DNA of 10,433 nt from Ruminococcus sp. UBA946 (GTDB taxonomy: Bacteria > Bacillota > Clostridia > Oscillospirales > Ruminococcaceae): positions 1 through 10,433 of the forward strand of contig DBCY01000040.1 of NCBI GenBank assembly GCA_002293295.1, in the 5' to 3' direction. A program made the position numbers and the translations under genes. The notes beneath the pieces are model-generated. The model was given only the letters and a program-made list of their open reading frames with translations. It was not told where the DNA came from and did no database searches. Below, one piece after another: positions 1 through 7,333 of the stretch; positions within the stretch are counted from its first letter, which is position 1; the number at the start of each line of letters is the position of its first letter.

Positions 1-50
1 TCGGGCTCATAACCCGAAGGTCAGAGGTTCAAATCCTCTCTCCGCAACCA
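1..50 (+). tRNA. initiator tRNA-fMet (CAT), 3' part only
   Basis: The 5' part (acceptor 5' strand and D arm) lies outside the window. Visible are the anticodon stem TCGGG/CCCGA (1-5, 13-17) with loop CTCATAA and anticodon CAT at 8-10, a variable loop, the T arm AGAGG-TTCAAAT-CCTCT (23-39), the acceptor 3' strand and an encoded CCA at 48-50. Three consecutive G:C pairs at the base of the anticodon stem, and A at position 72 before the discriminator A (CCGCAACCA), are hallmarks of bacterial initiator tRNA rather than elongator tRNA-Met or tRNA-Ile2. The C1-A72 mismatch cannot be confirmed because base 1 is missing. A terminator follows within five bases. Confidence 0.95.
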
Positions 51-54
51 TAGG

Positions 55-88
55 AAACCTCGTAAACAAAAGCGTTTGCGGGGTTTTT
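55..88 (+). terminator. intrinsic terminator of the tRNA transcript
   Basis: A 13 bp stem (55-67 with 74-86, counting two wobble pairs) closes a 6-nt loop (68-73) and ends in a T run at 84-88. It starts four bases after the tRNA CCA, so it ends the tRNA-fMet transcription unit. Confidence 0.9.
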
Positions 89-201
89 ACTTTTTCTGTA
101 TACATATAAAACTGCCTTTGTTTTCTACACTTTTCTACAGAAAGTCTTTCAAATAATATGCGGATATGCCGTTAAATACAGGGTTTGCGTGGTCAAATAT
201 C

Positions 202-239
202 AAAAATCCCGCTCTCTTTTTCTTTGAGCGGGATTTTTT
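202..239. terminator. strong hairpin terminator, probably bidirectional
   Basis: A perfect 13 bp stem (202-214 with 226-238) has the core ATCCCGCTC/GAGCGGGAT and an 11-nt T-rich loop. On the plus strand it is followed by six T (234-239). On the minus strand the A run 202-206 gives five T. It can therefore back up the tRNA terminator and also end the eight-gene minus-strand operon, whose last stop codon is about 250 nt away at 487. No better minus-strand terminator was seen between 240 and 486. Confidence 0.8.
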
Positions 240-486
240 CCTTCAATTAGGGGGTTGTTTTGTTATAGCCCCTGGTTCAGTTCCAAATAAAATTTATATT
301 TCGAAACCCTTGTTTAAAAAGACGTATAATATTTTTAATCATTTGTACAAAATGCAGATTTTCTTATGAGCAAGTTACATTTTCACTGTTTTTTGTCCTA
401 AGTAGAAGAGGGTATTTTAAACCGCTCATTATTTTGAACTGAATAAAATTTAAATTTAAACCGATTCATCCGTTACTAATTAAACG
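240..486. other. gene-free interval between terminator and operon end
   Basis: No convincing gene, tRNA or structured RNA was seen. The region is AT-rich and probably serves as the 3' untranslated region of the minus-strand operon. A weak inverted pair AGGGG/CCCCT (249-253 and 269-273) has no T run and is not called a terminator. Confidence 0.5.
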
Positions 487-1917
487 CTATAAAACATTTA
501 CCGCCCTGATTTGCTTGTACCCCGGCAAAACCTCGTTTATACCGGCAATAATTGAATTTACATCGGCATAAAGGCTGTTAAGAGTAATATCCGCCATAAT
601 TTTCCCTTCGTGTTCATAAACAAACGCGGTTTTTATACTTCCGTTTTCCAGCAACAGTATTTCAAGTTCTTCCGGATAAACGCTTCTGGCGTTTGATAGC
701 TTTATCAGGCGCTTTTTTCGTCCTGTTAAGTATAATTCCCCGTCCTTTCCGATATGACCGATATCACCGGTGTGAAAATACCCGTCTCCGCCGAAAGCTT
801 CGGCGGTTTTTTCTCTGTTATTATAATATCCCAGCGCGATGTTATCACCTTTTACAAGTATTTCACCGTCGCCGTTTTCATCCGTGTTTATAAATTTAAT
901 CGAAATTTCCTCAAAGACCGTTCCAACGGAACTAATGCCCGTATTACCGGGGAATTCCATGGAAAGAGATGATGAGGTTTCAGAAAGAGCGTATGCTTCA
1001 ATAAGGGGCAGTCCCAGAGATTTATATATTTTCCTGATATCGGGGCTGCTTTTAGCACCCGCGCTGAAAAGATATTTTATATTTTTCCCGAAAGCATACT
1101 TTATGTTTTCACCGAGCATAGCGTATGCCCTTTCGTAAATAAGAGGAACGGCGCAGAAGACGGTTGGGTCAGTCATTGCAAGCTCTTCAAATATTTTACC
1201 GGGGTCAGAGCATAAATAAAGAGCAGACCCGAAGTGAAGGCTTGCTAGTAGGTTATATATACCGCCGTATGTGTGGCTTAGCGGAAGGAATAAATATGCG
1301 GAATCATTTTCGTCAAATCCGGTTCTGCGGTGAAGCCCGTCAAAGCCCGAAAACATGTTTTTTTCAGACAGCATAACTGCTTTGGATTTTGATGTTGTTC
1401 CGGAAGTAAAAAATATTTTGCGCATTTCGCCGGAACGTCTTTTAAAGGATTCACATTTTCCCGATTTCCGGTCTGATATCTCCTTACCACGTTTTATAAG
1501 GGCGGGCAAATCATCCTGAATTGATATGTATTCAATGTTGAATTCTTTCTTCAAAGCGTTTATCACGTCAGTTTTTGTGTTTGAGTAAATAACGCAGGAA
1601 ACGTCTGAAATTTTAATAACATTACGCAGATCGTTTTCTTTCCAGTCGGCATTTGCAGCTACGGTCACCCCGACAATACCCGTCACCGCAAAATCCGCAA
1701 TACACCATTCATAAGAATTTTCGGCATACAGAAGTATAAGCTTGTCTTTAAACCCCGCCTCGGTTAAGGCTTCGGCAAGGTACCATGTATCCGTTACGGC
1801 TTCGGCAAATGTTTTAGGAATAAATCCTTGTTTTGTTCTTGTATAAATATAATTCCTGTCTCCCCAATTTTCATATGCCGTTTTTAAAGCGCTTTGAATT
1901 GAATATGAATTTTCCAT
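487..1917 (-). CDS. AMP-forming acyl-CoA/acyl-acid ligase lacking the C-terminal A10 lysine
   Basis: Member of the ANL (acyl-CoA synthetase) superfamily, 476 aa, expected to activate a carboxylic acid, probably a fatty acid, as acyl-adenylate and pass it to CoA or a carrier. Visible are the A3 phosphate loop TSGTTSKSK (171-179), A5 YALSETS (309-315), A7 HTGD (382-385) and A8 GRKKR (399-403). The chain stops at residue 476, a few residues after LPGYKQIRAV. This is before the A10 segment that carries the conserved adenylation lysine in typical long-chain members. The other two frames downstream do not restore such a motif, so this is not a simple frameshift. ATG starts 5 nt after the preceding acyltransferase stop, with AAGGA 12 nt upstream. 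Last gene of the operon; likely acyl supplier for its neighbour. Substrate unknown. Confidence 0.88.
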   Translation of the reverse strand: MENSYSIQSALKTAYENWGDRNYIYTRTKQGFIPKTFAEAVTDTWYLAEALTEAGFKDKLILLYAENSYEWCIADFAVTGIVGVTVAANADWKENDLRNVIKISDVSCVIYSNTKTDVINALKKEFNIEYISIQDDLPALIKRGKEISDRKSGKCESFKRRSGEMRKIFFTSGTTSKSKAVMLSEKNMFSGFDGLHRRTGFDENDSAYLFLPLSHTYGGIYNLLASLHFGSALYLCSDPGKIFEELAMTDPTVFCAVPLIYERAYAMLGENIKYAFGKNIKYLFSAGAKSSPDIRKIYKSLGLPLIEAYALSETSSSLSMEFPGNTGISSVGTVFEEISIKFINTDENGDGEILVKGDNIALGYYNNREKTAEAFGGDGYFHTGDIGHIGKDGELYLTGRKKRLIKLSNARSVYPEELEILLLENGSIKTAFVYEHEGKIMADITLNSLYADVNSIIAGINEVLPGYKQIRAVNVL

Positions 1918-1922
1918 ATATC

Positions 1923-2996
1923 TTATAATTCCTTTTCATATAAAACGTATTCATTTTGCCTTATAATATGTTTTTCAGCGTATTTTTCCGTGACCTTACC
2001 CTTTGCGATAAGCGCCCCGATACAGTTTGACCTTCTCAGGTACATATTTTGTATTATCTTATGCGTAAAAGCTTTTCCCAGACCTCTGTGTTCTTTCAGA
2101 ACGCCCATGTAGAGGCTCACATAAGTGTTGCATCTTATTCTTTTCAGAAGTATTTTAAATTTGTTCAGTAAAGTCATTTCCTTGAAAAGCAGGTTGCCGT
2201 AATCTGGCAGAACGATTGAAAATCCGACGGGCTTTGGCCCTAAGTATGCTATTTTTAAAAGATTGTAATCCAGAATATATCTATAATCCTTGAAAATTTC
2301 CCCGAAATCTTCCCTTGTAATATCGCTGTAAGTCGCAAAATCACTGTATGTTTCGCTTATCAGTCCATAAATAATGCCAACTGTTTCGTCAAAGTCCTTT
2401 TTCCTTGTCCCCACAATTTTATATTTGTTTTTAACTGCGTTTTCTAGGCGGTTTTCATACATATTCCTTTCTTTTAAAAAAAGCGGGGGTACAGGATAAA
2501 TATTTGAAGCCCATTTCCCGGTAATTCCAAAGCCGTTATCCTCAAAAAACTTTTTGTAATATTCTTTGTTGTAAGGCTCGCCGGTATATGGCGGGTTGCC
2601 GAAGCCATCCGTTTTAAGCCTGTATTTAATCCAGAAGCTGCAGTCAAGGGGACCCGATATTTTTTTTACTCCTTCAGTTCCGGCATATTCTTCCGCTTTT
2701 TCAAATAAAAGCTTTGCGCAGCCTCCGTCGTCAATACACTCAAAAAAACCTATGTATGCCGTATCGGAATTATGGTAAACGGTTACAACGCATCTGGCGC
2801 AGGGACGCTCGGATTTATCGTAAACCAGTATCTTATACAGCTTGAAGTATTTGTTCAGAACATGGTCGCCGCTTATGATTTTACTTTCCTCGGAAAGGTT
2901 TTGGGTAATTTCCTTTTTTGAATAAAGAAGCGAGGGCAGAAGCAGGAAATCTTCTTTATATTTATCCTCATAATCAAACAATACCGCCCTAAACAT
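1923..2996 (-). CDS. GNAT-like acyltransferase, YghO/ceramide-synthase-like family
   Basis: 357 aa from the chosen ATG at 2996. That start overlaps the preceding stop by 8 nt and has GGGAG 9 nt upstream. A longer reading from 3062 would lie inside the upstream gene and is rejected. The C-terminal half shows a GNAT acetyl/acyl-CoA binding signature, HRGLGKA (303-309), after a beta-strand-rich stretch KIAYLGPKPVGFSIV. The N-terminal half carries GPLDCSFWIKYRL and DGFGNPPYTGEPYN (about 115-143). I recognise this block from a family of uncharacterised N-acyltransferases (E. coli YghO type) that includes the reported bacterial ceramide synthase; that link is from memory, not a search. With the acyl ligase directly downstream, the inferred role is transfer of an acyl chain to an amino or hydroxyl group of a lipid precursor. 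Cytosolic or membrane-peripheral, no signal peptide. Confidence 0.75.
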   Translation of the reverse strand: MFRAVLFDYEDKYKEDFLLLPSLLYSKKEITQNLSEESKIISGDHVLNKYFKLYKILVYDKSERPCARCVVTVYHNSDTAYIGFFECIDDGGCAKLLFEKAEEYAGTEGVKKISGPLDCSFWIKYRLKTDGFGNPPYTGEPYNKEYYKKFFEDNGFGITGKWASNIYPVPPLFLKERNMYENRLENAVKNKYKIVGTRKKDFDETVGIIYGLISETYSDFATYSDITREDFGEIFKDYRYILDYNLLKIAYLGPKPVGFSIVLPDYGNLLFKEMTLLNKFKILLKRIRCNTYVSLYMGVLKEHRGLGKAFTHKIIQNMYLRRSNCIGALIAKGKVTEKYAEKHIIRQNEYVLYEKEL

Positions 2997-5247
2997 GGTA
3001 AATTTCTCCCGTATGCATATCCATTGTGATAATATCTCCGTCCTTAATGACCTCCGTCGCATTTTTCACGACAAGGATACATGGCAGTCCGTATTCCCTT
3101 GAAACAACGGCTGCATGGGAAAGCATCCCTCCAGTTTCGGTAATAACGCCTCCAAGCTTACTGAATACCGCCGTCCATGCCGGGTCGGTGCATTTCGTTA
3201 CGAGAATATCTCCTTTCATAAGCCTTCCGGCGTCATGAATATCCTTTATAACCCTGGCTGTCGCCGTGATGGTTTCGCCGCTGCAAGCAACGCCCTTTAA
3301 TATTTTTTCACCGTCTTTACGGATTTTTCTTGCCGTATGGCGCCTGCCGAGTTCACCGGGATTTGTAAAATTCAAAAATGAGTTATAATATGATTTATTC
3401 ATTAAAGCTTTTTTCCTTAAGTCAGCCTTTTTTTCAATATCATTTACCGACAGAAAGAAAATTTCGCCGTAATTTTCCAGAAGTCCGTCCTCAGCCCATG
3501 CTTTGCCGAGGGCTAAAGTCAGTTTACGGATAATGTAGTATGATTTTGTGGAGGCATCCCTGAACTCTTCCCTGAGCCATAAAAACCTGCGAAGCCTGAA
3601 AACATCCTTATGAATCTTTTCAGGTATTTCAGTTAGCGTTTCACGGTATTTTTCTTCCTGCTTTTTGCCTAGCTCTATAGGATTCCGGCTGCCGTCCGCT
3701 TCGGTGAAATCCGCTATGGACTTTTTAACCACATCCGGGGTTTCATCCCAGTTCGGAAAGGAAATATCAAGCTCATGCTGCGAATGGTGTTTATATTTTT
3801 CAATAAAAGCTTCGAAATCCTTTTCATTATAACCGTTTCTGCCCATATCCCACATTTCATACACGGGGCGCATATGCGACAGGTCCGAAAGCCCCGTCAT
3901 TAAATTCATTATTTTGTTTGCGGAGAGGTATTTTTTTATTTTATCCTTAAATAAAGTAGATAAAATTATATTGCAGAAAATGTAGCTGAAATAAGTATAT
4001 TCAGATAAATAATAATTGTTTTTTACAAAATCAATCCATATTTTATGAAGCTCGTCTGCTGTTTTTCCGTTAAGCTTGGCTTTTTCCGCTTCTTTAAAGC
4101 TTTCAAGTATTTTGTCAAGGCTTTTCCGGGCGTTCCCCTCCATTCTTTTAATATATCCGTTTATGGCAAGCAGCGAGGTTATCCCGCTTAAAATGCTTTT
4201 AATGTTTGTTCCGGTAACTTCACCGTCGCCCTCATATGCCGGGACAATCCCCATATCCTCGTCAATTTCCCGCTCGACATATCCCGGAAGCTTTGCAAAG
4301 CACTCCTTTTCAATGGTAAGGTTCCAGTACGGGCGGGCAAAATAAGTTTCGTAAATTGACTTACCGTAGTTTTTATCAAGCAGCTTAATTGTTTTCAAAG
4401 AACCCAGGAACGACGCATTGAAAACAAGCCCGTATAATGAACCCATGAGGGTTTTGCAGGCAGCAGCCGAAACGCCTCCGTCTCGGAAGTCGGCAGTGGT
4501 CCATTCGTCCGGTATATTCCTGTAATTTATAACCGTTACAGGTCTGCTCTGAAGGATATAAATCTCATTGTTTTTAAAAGCCCATTCGACATCTACGGGG
4601 AATCCGTAAAAAATCTGGATTTCCAGCACTTTTAAAGCAAGGCTTCTGACTTCGTCGTATGAAAGAGTATCTCCGCTATAAACGGTTGTTTTTTCAGCAT
4701 ACCAATTATACGAATAACTGTCGGGGGTAACATGGCCGCTTACAAGCTGTTCCCCAAGACCCTTTACCGCTTCGATTAATATTTCTTTATCATTTCCGTT
4801 TATGCTGTCAACGGAAAAAGCTACTCCCGCTTTATCGCTGTTTACCATTTCCTGCACGATAACGGCTATTTTACAGTCATTAAAATCAATATTACTGCGT
4901 TCGCAGTATGCCGCAACCCGTTCGTTATAAAGCGAACCCGCGCATTTTCTTATAGCGGAGCTAAGGTTTTCGGCGCCGCTGACATTTAAAAATGTATCAT
5001 ATTGCCCCGCGAAGGAAGAATCGGCTAAATCCTCGCTGGTGCCGCTGCTGCGGACAGCGTATGAAACGCCGCTTTTTAAATAACTGCCAAGCTCTTCCTC
5101 ACTGAAAGAAAAAGCCTCGTCCGAAGTTATGACAAATCCGTCGGGAACATTAAAGCCGCCTTCGCGCAAACGGATTAAGCTTTCGGCTTTCATCCCGATA
5201 AGGGGTTTCCTGTTTTTAATACTTTGCAGTTCATTAAAACTGTACAT
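2989..5247 (-). CDS. ATP-dependent phosphotransferase (PEP synthase / rifampin phosphotransferase family), complete
   Basis: 752 aa. Residues 1-240 form the PEP/pyruvate-binding ATP-grasp domain (PF01326 type): GMKAESL (18-24, normally GGKA), VPDGFVIT (34-41), VRSSGTSED (65-73), FAGQYDTFLNV (79-89), VQEMVNSDKAGVAFS (131-145), DVEWA (219-223), ILQSRPVT (231-238). A helical middle region (about 250-650) includes HELDISFPNW, a rifampin-phosphotransferase-like block. The swivel domain is C-terminal, with phospho-carrier His711 in GGMLSHAAVVSRE (706-718). The PEP-binding TIM barrel of true PEP synthase is absent, so the order matches rifampin phosphotransferase: ATP to phospho-His to an acceptor hydroxyl, releasing AMP and phosphate. 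The acceptor is unknown; the operon suggests a lipid alcohol. ATG lies 9 nt after the CarS-like stop. Confidence 0.88.
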   Translation of the reverse strand: MYSFNELQSIKNRKPLIGMKAESLIRLREGGFNVPDGFVITSDEAFSFSEEELGSYLKSGVSYAVRSSGTSEDLADSSFAGQYDTFLNVSGAENLSSAIRKCAGSLYNERVAAYCERSNIDFNDCKIAVIVQEMVNSDKAGVAFSVDSINGNDKEILIEAVKGLGEQLVSGHVTPDSYSYNWYAEKTTVYSGDTLSYDEVRSLALKVLEIQIFYGFPVDVEWAFKNNEIYILQSRPVTVINYRNIPDEWTTADFRDGGVSAAACKTLMGSLYGLVFNASFLGSLKTIKLLDKNYGKSIYETYFARPYWNLTIEKECFAKLPGYVEREIDEDMGIVPAYEGDGEVTGTNIKSILSGITSLLAINGYIKRMEGNARKSLDKILESFKEAEKAKLNGKTADELHKIWIDFVKNNYYLSEYTYFSYIFCNIILSTLFKDKIKKYLSANKIMNLMTGLSDLSHMRPVYEMWDMGRNGYNEKDFEAFIEKYKHHSQHELDISFPNWDETPDVVKKSIADFTEADGSRNPIELGKKQEEKYRETLTEIPEKIHKDVFRLRRFLWLREEFRDASTKSYYIIRKLTLALGKAWAEDGLLENYGEIFFLSVNDIEKKADLRKKALMNKSYYNSFLNFTNPGELGRRHTARKIRKDGEKILKGVACSGETITATARVIKDIHDAGRLMKGDILVTKCTDPAWTAVFSKLGGVITETGGMLSHAAVVSREYGLPCILVVKNATEVIKDGDIITMDMHTGEIYHV

Positions 5248-5256
5248 TATTTTAAA

Positions 5257-5775
5257 TCAGCCTTTCTGATTCCTTAATTTCAGATAAAACAGCAGTACAT
5301 TGAAAAAATAATGCGTTGCGGTAGCAATTACGAAAATCCCCGCCGCCTCGCGCCACGTCAGGCGGTAAATAAGCGGCATAAAAACAATAACGCCGATAAC
5401 GCTGTCCGCCTGATCAAAAAATGTCTGCACAAAACCGCCGTTTTTGCCTGACTGTAATCCGAGCCTTCGCTTGATAAAGCTGTTCGGAAGTTCAAAAAGT
5501 ACGTATGCAAACCCAAGAAGCGCGCCGTGAAAAAAATTTCCCATTATTATAAATGCAAAAAGTGCCGTGAATACGATCATTCCGAAAAAACCTTTCCAGG
5601 TTTTATTGCCTCCGAAAATCCTTTTGCCGTCCTTCAGCGTTTTTTTGCAGTCCATAGGGATTTTTAAAGATTTTAACACAGGCAGCCTTACAAATACCAT
5701 ATTTATAACCGCGCCGATTATCACCGGAGAAATCAAGTAATATATATGCCCTGTGAACTTAATCAGATTCAACAA
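5257..5775 (-). CDS. CarS/DUF46-like membrane CTP-dependent cytidylyltransferase
   Basis: 172 aa integral membrane protein (about five hydrophobic segments) of the CDP-archaeol synthase family, related to bacterial CdsA. Family blocks seen: PMDCKKTLKDGKRIFG (from about 40), NKTWKGFFG (57-65), ELPNSFIKRRLG (95-106) and the metal-binding FFDQADSVIG (119-128). CarS proteins convert unsaturated archaetidic acid plus CTP to the CDP-activated lipid. Here the activated lipid could be any phosphorylated lipid alcohol. The start is TTG at 5775, placed 7 nt after a strong GGAGG (5787-5783). An in-frame TTG at 5781 is almost on top of the ribosome site, and the one at 5772 is also possible. It overlaps the preceding gene by 17 nt and supplies the CDP-lipid that the first gene of the operon would use. 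Confidence 0.85.
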   Translation of the reverse strand: MLNLIKFTGHIYYLISPVIIGAVINMVFVRLPVLKSLKIPMDCKKTLKDGKRIFGGNKTWKGFFGMIVFTALFAFIIMGNFFHGALLGFAYVLFELPNSFIKRRLGLQSGKNGGFVQTFFDQADSVIGVIVFMPLIYRLTWREAAGIFVIATATHYFFNVLLFYLKLRNQKG

Positions 5776-7333
5776 TTTCAACCCTCCCCGTTTTTCCGTT
5801 TATCCTTAATGTATCGCCTGTTTTAATAACAGAAGCCGCGCTGTCAACGGCGACAACCGCAGGTATGTTAAGTTCGCGTGAAATAATAGCGGTATGGGAC
5901 AGAAGCGAGCCTTTCTCGGCGACAATCCCGCTTGCCGCCGCCAGTAAAAATACCCACCCGGGGTCTGTTGTTTTGGTGACGATTATTTTCCCCTTAACGT
6001 CAGCTTTTTCATCGGGTGCTTCAAGGACGACCGCTTTTGCCGTGACAATGCCGTCCGACGTGCCGGTACCGTCAAAACCGTCCTTCCAGAGCTCAGCCGT
6101 TTTAATGTCTGCAGGCGGCAGCCCGTCTTCTAAATCATTTCCCCTGAACATCAGCCTTGAGTGGGCAGGGAGATTTTCATAACCTGCATACAGCCGCTTG
6201 CGCTCCGTAATTTTTGGTTTGAACGCCGAATAATCGCAGCAGCTGATTTCATCAATACTCAGATAAAATATATCTTCAGCTTTCGAAATAATATTTTCAC
6301 CTGAAAAAAGTTCGCCGATACGTAAAAATATGCGGCGCACCATACCGTAAATTCTGCTTCGGTTAAGCCTTGAAATTTCACGGTTCATTATACCTGTTCT
6401 TGCCCTTTTGGCGGCAAAACCGTATTTACTGCCGTTTTCCGCCTGTCTGTCCAAATTCTTTTTCATGCAGTCAAGTTTAGCCTTATCGCTTGAATAATCT
6501 CTTATCCTGCTTTCCAGGAGCGTCGGGTTTTCGCGGTACGTCACGGTTTCCAGCTTTAGTTCCCCGGGGCAGCGGTCGCCGTAAAGTTCAATGTATTCCC
6601 GTACTTCAGGCTCGGATAGGATATCCCCGCAATCTCCGTATTTTTCTGACAGATAAAGCAGTGTTCTTATAGGCTTTAAGCTTTCAAGCGAAGACATCCC
6701 CGAAATAAACTCCGTAATATCAGCACCTTTTTTCTTAAGCCTCTTCTTTAACAGACCCGTCCAGATAAAGGCGTACATGTCATTTGTAAGCGTGACGAAC
6801 CACTTGTTCAGAACGCGCTTTTCGATTTCATGAAAAAGCGTCAGAAGTTCGTTTACCGTCAGGCTTTCACTGTAAACGCCGTTAAAATATTCCCTGACGC
6901 CTAAAAAATCTTCCTCAAGCCTTTTCATGTCCCGGGGGGATGAAAACCAGCTTTTTATCAGGTTTGAATGAAGCTTCAATTTTTGAAATACAGTAAATTT
7001 GTGCTGCCGGCCTAAATATACGTCGGTGTTCAAAACACCCATCATATCCTGCCAGACCGGGGTTATACGCTTTGAAAAGGGCAAAAAATCAATGATTGAA
7101 TACCAGTTGTTTATGCAGTAATAAACCCGACCGTTATAGCTTTTTATCATATTGTCAAAAATGTTTTCAAATTTTGAAAGTATTGCGTCATTTTTAAGGT
7201 TTGCTCCTATAACTCCTTTAAATACCCCGCCGTATGCTGTTTTTATGAACGAAAAAGTAAGGGGGAGCGTAATGCCGGGGTAGCTTTCCGCAATGTTACT
7301 GCTATCCAGCACCGTATATTTTATTCCGCTCAT
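5759..7333 (-). CDS. rifampin-phosphotransferase-like protein without ATP-grasp domain
   Basis: 524 aa. The N-terminus (NIAESYPGITLPLTFSF, 13-29) matches the segment that follows the ATP-binding domain in rifampin phosphotransferases, so the whole ATP-grasp domain is missing rather than cut by the window. The helical acceptor-binding region carries YGDRCPGELKLE (251-262) and DIFYLSIDEI (354-363). The C-terminal swivel domain has the phospho-carrier His480 in GSLLSHTAIISRELNIPA (475-492), preceded by TKTTDPGW (453-460). It may accept phosphate from the complete paralogue two genes downstream, or from another donor; this is inference. ATG overlaps the UbiA stop as ATGA (7333-7330), indicating coupled translation. 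A second substrate specificity or a regulatory subunit are alternatives. Confidence 0.83.
   Translation of the reverse strand: MSGIKYTVLDSSNIAESYPGITLPLTFSFIKTAYGGVFKGVIGANLKNDAILSKFENIFDNMIKSYNGRVYYCINNWYSIIDFLPFSKRITPVWQDMMGVLNTDVYLGRQHKFTVFQKLKLHSNLIKSWFSSPRDMKRLEEDFLGVREYFNGVYSESLTVNELLTLFHEIEKRVLNKWFVTLTNDMYAFIWTGLLKKRLKKKGADITEFISGMSSLESLKPIRTLLYLSEKYGDCGDILSEPEVREYIELYGDRCPGELKLETVTYRENPTLLESRIRDYSSDKAKLDCMKKNLDRQAENGSKYGFAAKRARTGIMNREISRLNRSRIYGMVRRIFLRIGELFSGENIISKAEDIFYLSIDEISCCDYSAFKPKITERKRLYAGYENLPAHSRLMFRGNDLEDGLPPADIKTAELWKDGFDGTGTSDGIVTAKAVVLEAPDEKADVKGKIIVTKTTDPGWVFLLAAASGIVAEKGSLLSHTAIISRELNIPAVVAVDSAASVIKTGDTLRINGKTGRVEIVESD
5783..5787 (-). promoter_or_regulatory. ribosome binding site deciding the TTG start of the CarS-like gene
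   Basis: GGAGG inside a GGGGAGGG run on the minus strand, located within the coding part of the preceding gene. The 7-nt spacer favours TTG at 5775 over the in-frame TTG codons at 5781 (too close) and 5772. Confidence 0.7.

Noticed and set aside
1..143. tRNA-fMet as an integration site (attachment site) for a mobile element
   Set aside because: tRNA 3' ends often serve as attachment sites, but no integrase, no duplicated tRNA end and no element genes are present. The short repeats TTTTCTACA (121-129, 131-139) and TTTCTGTA/TACAGAAA are too weak alone.
249..273. Hairpin AGGGG/CCCCT as the operon terminator
   Set aside because: Short 5 bp stem with a long loop and no T run on either strand.
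166..369. Plus-strand 67-aa reading frame after the tRNA
   Set aside because: It runs straight through the terminator hairpin at 202-239, has no ribosome binding site and shows no recognisable or coding-like composition.
2997..3062. Longer N-terminus of the acyltransferase starting at 3062
   Set aside because: It would overlap the upstream phosphotransferase by 74 nt and adds an unnatural Arg-rich leader. ATG at 2996 has a good ribosome site and the short overlap typical of this operon.
2989..5247. Annotation as true PEP synthase or pyruvate phosphate dikinase
   Set aside because: The swivel His domain is at the C-terminus and the PEP-binding TIM barrel is missing, so pyruvate phosphorylation is not supported.
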